A program made the translations under genes and the position numbers. This document shows, piece by piece, positions 46,942 to 57,252 of a stretch of 64,000 nt of DNA; the stretch's first letter is position 1; each line of letters starts with the position of its first letter. This DNA is from Volutella citrinella (lineage: Eukaryota > Ascomycota > Sordariomycetes > Hypocreales > Nectriaceae), in contig JAWZSP010000003.1 in NCBI GenBank assembly GCA_034401135.1, positions 4,588,001 to 4,652,000 of the forward strand. The letters are read 5' to 3'. The notes beneath the pieces were generated by a model, which was not told where the DNA came from, made no database searches, and was given only the letters and a program-made list of their open reading frames with translations.

Positions 46942-47398
46942 GACTGGCAGTTCAGAATCGCTAGTGATGGAGGAGGGTTGATAGAGCGAGAAAGCGGAGA
47001 CGCAACGACATTAGTCAGTCTCGACCCTCGGGCCCCACGTGATGATTCAACCTCCTCCACTCCATCATCTCTCGATACAACATGCCCATCGCCATGGTGG
47101 CACTCACAGAGGCGAACAGGCCATGTCTGCATGAATCGATGGATTAGACATGTGCGGGGTACTCCAGCTTGACCTCCGCTTGGCTACGAATCATTCTGCA
47201 GTGGGTGGCGCAAGACTTTGGAATCCCCGAGCCTGATCGGCCACCCGCCATCATTTGGTCTTCTTGCTGCTCGACCAGGACACCTAGCATGTCTTTTCCT
47301 TGTGCAAAGTCTGTCCGCATTTGCGAAGATCAACTTCGGCCACCAGTGACCACGTTTACTTCTCGAGTGCTGCGCCCCCGTGCGATTCGCCCGTGAAG
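46942..47398. promoter_or_regulatory. Divergent promoter, MDR reductase / PNP-NACHT gene
   Basis: 457 bp between divergent start codons. No clear TATA or repeated motif seen. Shared regulation of the two genes is possible. Confidence 0.45.
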
Positions 47399-50300
47399 AT
47401 GCCTGACCCCGAAGCCTACTCAGTCGGCTGGATCTGCGCCGTGACTCCGGAATTCGTGGCGGCCCAAGTCTTCCTTGACGAAAAACATGACAACCCAGAA
47501 TTCATCTCCCGCAATGACAGCAATGTGTACACCCTCGGAAGAATGGGACAGCACAATGTCGTCATCGCTTCTTTGCCCTCTGGGTCCTACGGCGTTGATA
47601 GCGCAGCCACTGTCGCCAATGACATGCTGCACACCTTTCCCAATGTCCGGATCGGCCTCATGGTTGGGATTGCCGGCGGCGCGCCAAGCCCAAAGCGCGA
47701 CATACGGCTCGGTGATGTTGTCGTCAGTGCACCGGGGGCGGGCAACGGCGGCGTCTTCTCATATGCCTTTGGAAAGGCGCACCAGGAAAAGAATTTCGAG
47801 CATACAAAGCACTTGAACCGGCCCCCTACGACGTTACTCACCGCGGTGGCGAGCCTGAAGGCGGAACATGAAATCGATGGCCATCAATTTCAACATGCCA
47901 TAGACACCATTCTCCAGAGGAAACCAAAACTCCAAAGACGTTATTCGCGCCCTAGCCCCAAAAGTGATAGGCTCTACCAAAGCGAATTTGTTCATGTGGA
48001 TGATGAGGGTGGTTGCACTTCTGTTTGTGGAAACGATGCCTCAACACTGGTATCACGACCTGAAAGAACGAACGAAGACGACAACCCAACCATTCACTAC
48101 GGCTTGATTGCTTCAGCCAACACTTTGATGAAAGATGCTCTATTTCGGGACCGGCTTGCCAAAGAAAAGGACGTTCTCTGCTTTGAGATGGAAGCAGCCG
48201 GTCTGATGAACGGTTTCCCCTGTCTCGTGATCCGCGGGATCTGCGACTATTCGGATTCGCATAAAAACAAGGAATGGCAAGGATATGCGGCAATGGCAGC
48301 TGCCGCATACGCGAAAGCTCTCCTCAGCCGAGTCCCGCAAAGCAAAGTTGAGGTCGAAAAGCCAATCAAAGAGCTCATCAATAGCAGTTAGTAGTAATCA
48401 TACCCCCATCGTGGTGGCAGGTCTTAACTTTGTTTACAGTTTTGGTTCCCGTTTCAGAAATCCAGAAAAATATGAATGCAATCAAGTCGAAGCATGATAG
48501 AAACGAGGTTTTGGATGTTCTCAACTGGCTCACGCCAATCAATTATAGCGCCCAGCTCAACGACTATCTCAGACTACGACAAGAAGGCACTGGGCAATGG
48601 CTGCTAGAGACCGAAAAGTTCCAGCAGTGGCTTGGGGAGGAAAAAAGGACATTGTTTTGTCCAGGAATCCCCGGGGCGGGAAAGACATTTATGGCAACAA
48701 CGGTGATCCAAGAACTCCTGAAGTCTTCCACAGACAAGAACTTTGGTATTGCATATGTGTTCTGCAACTACCAAAGAAAGAACGAGCAGGGTACAGAAGA
48801 CCTTTTGCTTAGCATACTAAGGCAGCTGTGCGAAAATATCGCATTACCCGATGCCGTCCGGTCTCTGTACGACGACTATGAAACAACAAAGACACGACCG
48901 CTTTTGAGGGCGACAGGTGACGCTTTGAAATCCGTCGCCGCCGGCTATCAAAGGGTCTTCGTGGTTGTCGACGCTTTGGACGAGTGTGGCGCCTCGCACG
49001 GTGACAGACGGCAGTTCATGACCGAGATGTTCAATTTTCAGGAAACAGCTTCAGTCAGTCTCTTTGTCACTTCGAGATTCTTACAGGGCATTTTAGCCTT
49101 GTTCCAGGACCGCGAGAACAGTGAGTCGCTGGAAATTCGTGCTGTCAATGACGATGTCCAGCGGTACCTGGCTGGCCAGATGTACAAGTTGCCTTCTTTT
49201 GTGCAGCGCGACCAGGCTCTACAGGAAACAATTAAGGCTACAATCTGCGATGCTGTTGACGGAATGTAAGTTGGCGTCTCCCTCCTCCCATTATCAACCC
49301 CTGATTCTGACGTGAACCAGGTTCCTGCTCGCCCCCCTTCATCTGGGTGCGCTCGCAGAGCAACCAACCGTGGGCCATTTGACAAAAGCACTCGGACATT
49401 TACCTAGAGATCGAGATAAAACGTATGAGCAAGCGCTGCTCAGGATTGAGAGCCAGGGAGAGGGACTTCGGGACTTGGCAAAGAAGGCCCTAGCCTGGGT
49501 AGTACACGCCAGAAGACGATTAACTCCATGCGAACTCCGACATGCACTTGCAGTTGAGCCTGGAACACGGGAGCTGGATGAACAGTTTTTTCCCGACATC
49601 GGAACCATTGGCTCCATCTGCGCTGGGCTTCTTACCATTGACATTGATAGCGACATCGTTCGATTGGTTCACTACACGACACAGGACTACTTTGAACGAA
49701 CGCATCATCGGTGGTTCCCATTTGCGACAAACGACATCACAAAGGTCTGCATAACTTACCTCTCCTATGACAAGTTCAAGGTTAAACTTGGCCACCGTTT
49801 TTCTGCTCGAGAACGACTGCTACAGGAAAACCCGCTTTATGAGTATTCAGCACAGAACTGGGGCCATCACGCCCGCCAGAGCTCGCCCTTGTGCCCCGAA
49901 GTGCTTGAATTTGTATCCATTCATCCGAATGCGCAATATTCGTACGAAATACTGCTGAGACGAAGGAGCTACTCACAAGGGTATCTGTTCGTCCATCCGC
50001 CTCGATGGTCAAGGTTTCATGCATTTGCATTTTTTGGAATCCAGGAGGCGTTGCAGCTGGAATACTCCAACAACCAAAAACTCGAGCTTGACTGCAAGGA
50101 CCACTTACAGCGGACGCCACTCTCTTGGGCAGCTTCTAACGGACATGAGGCAGTAGTCAGGCTGCTGCTGGATACGGGCAAGGTGGATCCTGACACAATT
50201 GACAAGTACGGCGATACACCACTTGTCTTGGCCGCTCGAAGGGGACATGAGACTGTAGTAGGAATTCTGCTCGAAACAGGCAAGGTAGACCCAAATCGAG

Positions 50301-50614
50301 GGCGTGTGGGTCAAGTAGCTATCTTTCTCGCGGTGAAAAACGGCCATGAAGGGATCTTGAGACTGCTGCTCGGAACCAGCCAGGCTGATGTGAACATAAT
50401 GGATCGTTCGGGTCGAACTCCGCTTTCTTGGGCAGCCGATAAGGGGCATGGGGCAATGGTGACGCTGCTTCTCAGCAGACATAAGGAGTCCTGTCAACTC
50501 CGCGATTTGAGCGGTCATACGCCCATTTGGTGGGCGTCAATCTACGGCCATGATGCGGTTGTCAGGCTACTCACCGCGGCCGAAGAGGAGCTGGCAGCCG
50601 ATGGTTTAAGCTAG
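47399..50614 (+). CDS. PNP-NACHT-ankyrin STAND protein (fungal NLR-like)
   Basis: Exons 47399-48386, 48440-49265 and 49321-50614 give 1035 residues. Domain order: an N-terminal nucleoside-phosphorylase-like domain (about 8-320; AYSVGWICAVTPEFVAAQ, GLMVGIAGGAPS, FEMEAAGLMNGFPCLVIRG ending ICDYSD); a NACHT NTPase with Walker A GIPGAGKT at about 405 and Walker B VVVDALDEC at about 505; a winged-helix-like stretch with VHYTTQDYFERTH; and five ankyrin repeats from about 861 to 1030. This is the architecture of fungal NOD-like proteins implicated in non-self recognition and regulated cell death. The ankyrins should sense the ligand and the PNP-like domain act as effector. No prion-like or HET domain is seen. 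Complete frame, hence likely functional. Confidence 0.94.
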
Positions 50615-51053
50615 TTCGGAAGAGAGAAGAGATGTATCGTTAAATCCTTCAGATAGAGATGCTTGAACACCAGTCGGGGCAGCGATGGGACATGGATAGG
50701 ACTAAGCTAAGAGGCCAGAATCAGATTCTACGTAAGGTTAATGCATCCGATCTAAAGAAGAGAGGAAAGGACGCGACTCTTTCCTAGTTTACTGGCCAAT
50801 CCAGGGCCTGAATGGCTTATTCCAACCTGAGATAGACTTGTGGTCCACTCATCAAATCAATTATCAACGGTCAACCCCAGTGCAGTTGGTCGTGCAGTAG
50901 CGTCGATTGATGGTTCCCTAGTGCAACGTGGGTGGGGCGTTTCCAAAGGGCGCAAAACCTTACGCCCTACTGAAAACACTCATCCCAGAAGTGGAGGCTA
51001 CTGGGTGCCATTCCCGGTACATCCAAGAAATCCTGGGCAGGATCGTCCATAGA
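50615..51053. other. Intergenic region, 439 bp
   Basis: Spacer between the NACHT stop and the C2H2 start, same direction. An in-frame region upstream of 51054 stays open from 50928, so the C2H2 protein could start slightly earlier, but the ATG at 51054 fits best. Confidence 0.45.
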
Positions 51054-52629
51054 ATGAGCTCCCGCGCGTCTCCGAGTGAAGCCCCGGTCGCTCCCGGAGG
51101 CGACTGGCTGGCATGGTTGCAGCAAGATGAGCAGGATCCCGAGGACAGACGCCATGAACCGGCCATCGATCTGGATGCCTTTCTCGGCACTTGGGGGGGC
51201 AGCTCTGGTCAGCCAACGCCGCTCCAACCTCACGAGTTTTCACCAGCCGGTGACTGTTCCATGCAGACCGAAGCATGGCTCAGGTCCGTGACTCTAGCAG
51301 ATTACCCTCAACAACCTGAACCACCAGCTGACTCGATTTGTAGAAATTCGCAGCAGCATGGCCAAGAGTTGAGAGACCCCATATCCTCCGGTCTCGGGGC
51401 CTCCCCCAGCCCAATGTATGGAAGCGATATGCCACCCGGGATGTTGGCCCACGCCGAGGACTCATTGAACCTGCCACAGACGGCATTTGGCAGAGACTAC
51501 ATTCCATCGGCGTATTCCTCTGCAGGCTCAATGGACTCGCGCGCATCCTCCGCATCAGCCGCCTCAAGAAGACGGCGGAGGAAAAAGACGACCCGGCAGA
51601 AGCCCAAAGTCAAGGGGAGCGGCGAGAAGGAGACGGAGGCAGCAAGCAGAAGATACCAGTGCACGTTCTGCACAGACACCTTCAAGACGAAGTACGACTG
51701 GCAACGCCACGAGACTACTATGCATCTGAGCCTCGAGAAGTGGAAGTGAGCAACACCCTTGGGAAACACATCTACTCACTATTTTGAGCGAATACTGATT
51801 GCGCGGCAGATGCTCCATGTACGGCCCAGTCTTTCACCATCCAGAAGGAGGAGTCTTCTGCGTCTTCTGCGAGCAACCAAACCCCTCAGCCGAGCACCCC
51901 GAAGTTCACAACTACTCAGCCTGTGTGGCACAGCCCGATGAAGCACGCCTGTTCCATCGCAAAGACCACCTACAGCAGCACCTCCGCCGATTCCACCGGG
52001 GCTGCACTTTCAACGACTCCATGAACAACTGGCTCTCCTCCATTGACAACGTCAAGTCGCGCTGCGGGTTCTGCGACGAGCAAATGGACACATGGGCAGA
52101 GCGCCAGAAGCACCTCGCCATCCACTTCCGCAACGGCGTCGACATGAACGAGTGGACGGGAGACAGGGGGTTCGAGCCAGAGATTGAAGACTTGGTCGAG
52201 AACGGCATGCCCGTGTACTTGATCGGCGTCGAGAGGCGCACCCTGCAGCCGTTTTCGGCCTCGCAAGCAGACCATTTCGGCCGAACAGCTCCTCTTCGGG
52301 CCTCTGGCGCGGCGGTCGGTGACGAGGAGATGGATCCTGGCTCGGCGACGTCGCTGCACTATGAGCCGCTCTATGACGGCCGCAACCCCAAGGGAGTAGA
52401 GCGCAACTTGATCCGGTACATTTCTCAGGAAATCTCGCAGGGCCGCGTGCCGACTGACAGCGATATTCAAAAGAGGACGAGCGAGATGATTTATGGACCA
52501 GATAATTCGTGGGACCCGACGTGGGCGGACTATCCCGAGTGGCTGGCGGATATTAGGAAGAAGGCGGGCTTGATCAGCCTGCCACTGAGTGGGGGGAAGA
52601 ATGCGTTTGTCGGCTTCAATGAGGTGTAG
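51054..52629 (+). CDS. C2H2 zinc-finger protein related to the homeobox/C2H2 regulator
   Basis: Exons 51054-51745 and 51810-52629 encode 503 residues. After a Pro/Ser-rich N-terminus and a basic stretch (SRRRRRKKTTRQKPK, about 170-185) come the fingers: QCTFCTDTFKTKYDWQRHE from about 202, FCVFCEQPNPSAEHPEVHNY, HRKDHLQQHLRRFHRG and CGFCDEQMDTWAERQKHLAIH. The tail has WADYPEWLADIRKKAG. The order and spacing match the product of 41163-43981 finger by finger, but the homeodomain is missing. Also shared are WHGDWGFEP there and WTGDRGFEP here. The two are therefore ancient paralogues, or this one lost the N-terminal homeodomain. Likely nuclear; it follows the NACHT gene by 439 bp. Confidence 0.88.
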
Positions 52630-53248
52630 ATGACGGAGAGGAGGCCAAGGATAGAGGTTTAGCTGAGTGGTGAATTTAAAGCAAGCATAGATTATTCAGG
52701 AAGGTAGTTGGCGAACCAAAGATTTACATGCTTCTAAGAACGGGTTCATCGCAATAGGAGAGGGTCAGGACTACATGCCGCCAGGTGACAGCACGACTTC
52801 TCACCAGAATGTCACCTTTTCAATGCTTCATGTTGTTGTTTTAGGCTACTGGACACTTACAGACGATTTTAAGCTTCTTGAATATTTCTACATCGACCTT
52901 CCATACAAGATGAAGGACAGATGTGCTTGAAAAGTGCCCTTATCCCTGCACCGAGCAGGGATTCGTCAAAGCCAAGCCAAATAATTGTAAGACCAGTAGC
53001 CCCAAGCCCAAGTGTCAGAAACTTGTCAGAAAGTGGATCCCCTGACGAGCGCTAAATGTCAGAACGGTCCTCAGCAATCCCCCCGACGCGCTCTCGTCGC
53101 CAACAGCCGGCCTCATTCAGCCGGCCTCATTCCGCCAACCTTCAACCACAAGCGCAACCTGACACTCGCCTCGTCCTCCCCAAGTCCCGCTTTCAGGTCA
53201 TCCCTCGGCCCATCCATCCCGCAGCAGCTCGCAGCCAGCACCCCCGTC
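52630..53248. other. Intergenic region, 619 bp
   Basis: Between two co-directional genes. The reading frame of the next gene is open back to an ATG at 53012, so the bZIP-like protein could be up to 79 residues longer; the extension is Ser/Pro-rich and unconvincing. Confidence 0.45.
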
Positions 53249-54121
53249 ATGGATCCGACGTGGGAGCCGTTACTGAGATCTGCGGCAGAGAACTGGACCA
53301 CGATATCCGATCCGGCTGAGCGCAAGCGCATACAAAACAGGCTTGCCCAGCGAGCGAGGCGTAGGTTTTGAAGACTCTGCTGTGAATTAATCGCAGAAAT
53401 CATGTGCTGACGGGTAGCTGAGTATATAGGCATAAGGCTGGCGAGCAGGCGTCAGCATCACCAGTCGTTGGTATCGCCCACTCAGCTGCCCACGCCTCTC
53501 GCAGACAATTCAGCTTCTCCCTCAGGTTCCACAGACACCCAGCTAGTCGTGCAAGGATTCTTGCCACCAGTCCCAATGGCGACTCCCAGCCCTGCCGGCA
53601 CCTACATCCCAACCGCCCTGCTCCAGCAGCTGATGCCCGGGCCAGATCCCTCAACAGACAACCGTTTCATCGTCATGCACGGCATGACAACGCTGCAAGC
53701 CTTCACCGCCATCGCCAAGATGCTCGAGATGAACTGCACCGGGGACGACCTCGGCTTCTCCATCTGTGCACCAACAGGAACGCTGCCGGCCCCCATCGCG
53801 CCGACGGTGCAGCAGCAGCTCATCCCGCACAAGGGGTACGTCGACATGCTGCCGTGGTCCGGGCTGCGCGACAGGCTCCTGCGGTCGCTCGCGGCCATCA
53901 ATGAGGCAGAATTCACGCGGGACATGCTCGAGGCCGACCTGAGGATCTGGGGGGCGACGCCCTGGGATCCCATGTCTTGGGAGGTTGGCCCAGATTTTGC
54001 GGCGCGCTGGTGGTTCCTGATGGATGACTCGATTATTCAGACGTCCAATTTTTGGAGGTCTCAGAGGGGAGAAACCCCTATTCCCTTTTTGCAGCAGTCC
54101 TTTGGCAGCCAGGCGGTATGA
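53249..54121 (+). CDS. bZIP-like protein with DUF3425-type C-terminus
   Basis: Exons 53249-53360 and 53430-54121 give 267 residues. The first exon ends in the basic region [15 protein letters not shown], continued by RIRLASRRQ after an acceptor at 53429 (TATATAG). The consensus N-x2-AQRxxR of bZIP DNA contacts is present, but the following leucine zipper is very short or absent, typical of the fungal bZIP/DUF3425 group. The C-terminal half ([45 protein letters not shown]) is the DUF3425 signature with its conserved Trp/Pro pattern. Probably a nuclear regulator, often found near secondary-metabolism or stress genes. Confidence 0.85.
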
Positions 54122-54325
54122 TTCCAAGTTGATCATTCTGACAGTAAGGCATCCCGGGAGTGACACTTTCTGACAACCATGGATCCACTACGGCCACATC
54201 CGTTTGTCATTACAAGGGGCGCCTGTCATGGTCCGTAACTTTCGTTATTTCCATATAAAGGTGCAGCGTAGAAGGTCCTGGCAGCCAGCCACAAAGCCTT
54301 CCGTCCGACTACCGCGGCAGACACA

Positions 54326-55303
54326 ATGGGTGCATCCTGGACGCAATTATTCCCCCCCAACCCCACATTCACGGAGGCGAATCTCCCATCTCTCGCCGGA
54401 AAGGTCTTCATAGTCACGGGCGGGACTTCTGGTGTCGGTCTGGAGCTCGCCAAGATCCTCTACTCGAAAAACGGCAAGGTCTACATCTCGTGCCGATCTC
54501 CCAAGAAGGGCGCCGCCGTGGTCTCCTCCATCACGTCAGAATATCCAGCAAGCACAGGTAGCCTGCAGCTCCTGGCTGTTGACTTCAACGACCTCAGTAC
54601 CGTCTCGGCCTGTGTCTCCTCCTTCCTCGCCCAGGAGGGCCGTCTTGATGTGCTCTGGAACAATGCTGGAATCGGCAAGGATCCGGACAGCCCGGTGACC
54701 GCCCAAGGCCACGAGGCTCATATTGGCGTCAACTGCCTTGCCCCCTTCCTCCTGACCAAGCTGCTACTGCCGATACTAAGGAGAACTGCCGCTTCTGCCC
54801 CCAGTGGCTCCGTGCGCGTCGTCTTCGCCGCCTCCGGGGTCGTCGATCTCATGGCGCCCAAGGGCGGCCTCGTGCTCGCCGAGTTGGCGCCCGGGGCCCA
54901 TTCCAAGGACATGTCGCGCAACTACACCGTCTCCAAGACAGCCAACTGGTTCCTGGCGTCCGAGTTTGACAAGCTCGCCCGCGGGGACGGCGTCGTCTGC
55001 GTTGCGCAGAACCCCGGAAATCTAAGGAGCGCCATTTGGGATAGGGCGGGATGGATGCTGCGGCAGATGGTGTCTCCGATCCTGCACGAACCCAAGCGTG
55101 GGGCGTACTCCAACCTCTGGGCTGGCCTGAGTCTGGAAGTGAGGCTCGAGGATGGAGGGAGGTACGGCATTCCCTGGGGTAGATGGCATCCGGACCCCAG
55201 AAAAGACATTCTTGAGAGTCTAAGGTCCAGGGAGGAGGGTGGCACGGGGCTGGCGGCGGAATTTCAGCAGTGGTGCGATGAGCAGACCAAGGCTTATGCG
55301 TGA
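54326..55303 (+). CDS. Short-chain dehydrogenase, retinol-dehydrogenase/WWOX-like
   Basis: Intronless, 325 residues. TATA-like TATAAA at 54254-54259 lies 72 bp upstream of the ATG. Cofactor loop TGGTSGVG at 31-38, DFNDLS near 86, NNAG at 112-115, and catalytic Tyr200/Lys204 in NYTVSKTAN. It is of the long fungal SDR group with a C-terminal extension (HEPKRGAYSNLWAGLSLEV and YGIPWGRWHPDPRKDI). Prefers NADP(H) by family, substrate unknown (small carbonyl or alcohol). No signal peptide. Upstream is the bZIP-like gene in the same direction, 204 bp away, so the two may be a regulator/enzyme pair. Confidence 0.9.
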   Translation: MGASWTQLFPPNPTFTEANLPSLAGKVFIVTGGTSGVGLELAKILYSKNGKVYISCRSPKKGAAVVSSITSEYPASTGSLQLLAVDFNDLSTVSACVSSFLAQEGRLDVLWNNAGIGKDPDSPVTAQGHEAHIGVNCLAPFLLTKLLLPILRRTAASAPSGSVRVVFAASGVVDLMAPKGGLVLAELAPGAHSKDMSRNYTVSKTANWFLASEFDKLARGDGVVCVAQNPGNLRSAIWDRAGWMLRQMVSPILHEPKRGAYSNLWAGLSLEVRLEDGGRYGIPWGRWHPDPRKDILESLRSREEGGTGLAAEFQQWCDEQTKAYA

Positions 55304-55680
55304 ATGGGGTTTTACACTACTAATGGAGTCTTTAATTGCACAAGATGGCGTAGATGTAAATAGAATACTTCAGTTGTCAGTGGACGCCTCAAGTTGCAAG
55401 CCGACATTGCACACTGCGGTTGCATCTCACTAGCATTGGAAAGGAGAATATAACAAGCCAGACCGGTATAATTTCGATTGATTTCATCAAGCACAACCTC
55501 TGCAAAGCTCATCAAGCCCAATATTCCATATTGTGCCGAGCAGTCGACCCTGTCGCAGGTTGTCTAATCCAACGTACAACCACTCATTCCATCCTACCCA
55601 CAACCGCTTCATCATAAACACCAGGTCTATGTCTGAGCAGTCCCACGCATCCTTCCCCCATCACCGACACCATATAACAT
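55304..55680. other. Intergenic region, 377 bp
   Basis: Tail-to-tail spacer between the SDR and the small membrane protein. No feature recognised. Confidence 0.5.
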
Positions 55681-56016
55681 TCATCGAGGGGTGTACTTGT
55701 TGACACTAGACGCATCGGTCGGGTTCCCGTTGAGGAGTCCACAGTGCTCCTCGAGGCCCTCCCCAAGCCCCTGCTCGAGTTCATGCTCGTTCTCGTAAGG
55801 GGGAGGCTGGACGGGCCTGGGCAGCTGCTTCATGCCGCCGCACCTGCAGTTGCCGTTGCAGGCGGCCTTGGCGTCTCCGCGCTTGATGCACATCTTGATG
55901 AGGACGAAGCCAAAGGTGATGAGGATGATGAGGAGGGCGAAGCCAAAAATGATGCCGACGATGGCGACGGCGGCGCCACCGTTGTAGTTTCCGTGTCCGT
56001 GGTGGCGGTGATGCAT
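55681..56016 (-). CDS. Small single-pass membrane protein, hypothetical
   Basis: The start at 56016 gives 111 residues; the frame remains open upstream to 56115 but that part is Ile-rich and derived from a simple repeat. Layout: His-rich N-terminus (HHRHHGHGN), one long hydrophobic helix AAVAIVGIIFGFALLIILITFGFVLI, a Cys-rich patch CNGNCRCGG, and a PPPYENE motif (PPxY-type, a possible ubiquitin-ligase or WW-domain docking site). This tail suggests an adaptor or a trafficking-controlled membrane protein. Not recognised as a named family; moderately confident that it is a gene. Confidence 0.6.
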   Translation of the reverse strand: MHHRHHGHGNYNGGAAVAIVGIIFGFALLIILITFGFVLIKMCIKRGDAKAACNGNCRCGGMKQLPRPVQPPPYENEHELEQGLGEGLEEHCGLLNGNPTDASSVNKYTPR

Positions 56017-57252
56017 CTTAGCTTTGATGATGATGATGGTGATGGTGATGATCAGATGCGATGGACGGGCGTGATGTTGGGTTGAACGGGTGATGCTGAT
56101 GCTGAGGCAGCACAAGCAGCCCCACTAACGGGGGGAAGGCGGCCTTATGACCCGGACAGCCTTACAGGGGGTCGTCATCGCTGACGCAAGCCCGGTCAGA
56201 GGGAGCCGGGGGGCTGTGCCGCAGCTGAAAACGGCGCTTCTCAACGCTGTAAGCGGGCCACACGCCCTCGATAGCTGCAATAAGCTGGTTTCAAGCATCA
56301 TGTCCTGGGAAAATCGTTGTAGTAGAATTCCGGCTTGTTGCATGATCACTGTTGACTATTGCTGTTGTGGCTGGATGCTTCACGGGATCATCCAACTAGT
56401 TGGGTCGCATCTGACGGCCAGAACACAAGCGCTGGGGGCTGCAAGCCGATCCGATGCCTTGGACCAACAGTCTCCTAAATATCCAGTCTCAGCATTTCCA
56501 TCCTTGAAAATTATTATCTTGAACGGCCACAGCTATGAATATTCGTAGCGCTCTTCTTACCCTAAACCCAGAACCAGAACCCACCGAGCCCTGCGAATAC
56601 CCCCGGCTCCATACAGCTATGCTCCCTGCTTGAAGTTACATCGCTGACAAAAAGCCCATTGGGGCTGTACTGTTCACTGGAGGGTTGCTGACTCTCCGGT
56701 CAGATCGGCAGTCGGCGCTGCATCGTCCGGGGGCTAGGGTGGAGCCAGGGCGGGAGTGTCCGCGATCTCAGCCTAACGCCGATGCGCTGCCAACTAGAAA
56801 TCCACCAGGATCGGAGCGAGCCATTCTCGCTTCTCCGCCAGAGCTCATAGCCAGCCCGGCGAACAATAATTCCCTCCTCATGATTGGCGAGTATACCGTC
56901 CGTGTCCTGCATTTGGAGCTGAGCAGGGGAGCGGATGTCTGGGGCCCGATTCCCCGACATTTGCTCGATCCAGCCGTGGAATGCAGCGGACAATTGGGAA
57001 TTAGCGACCCCGACCCTGTCCAGGCGTCCTGCAGAGTGAGACCACAGAATGAGACTGCAGGTCGAGAGCCGGGGTCGATGTTTCCAAAAGTGCGAGGTGG
57101 TCCGATGCTGGCTGATATAAATGAGATGGCATCAAGGGCTTGTCGAGTTTCTGGGGCAGCCTGGCTCGACTCCTCATTCAATTCATCAGCCTTCTTTTTC
57201 GCACCCAATTGTCTTGAAATACGTTTTCAGCAGAGTGTTTGTAACTGACTCA
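56017..57252. other. Intergenic region, 1.2 kb
   Basis: Holds the promoters of the leftward membrane protein and the rightward P450. Includes a GAT-rich simple run at 56020-56060. Frames of 133-187 codons are present but featureless. Confidence 0.5.

Noticed and set aside
56685..57248. 187-codon frame just upstream of the P450
   Set aside because: Ends five bases before the P450 start, lacks family features and is better explained as promoter/leader.
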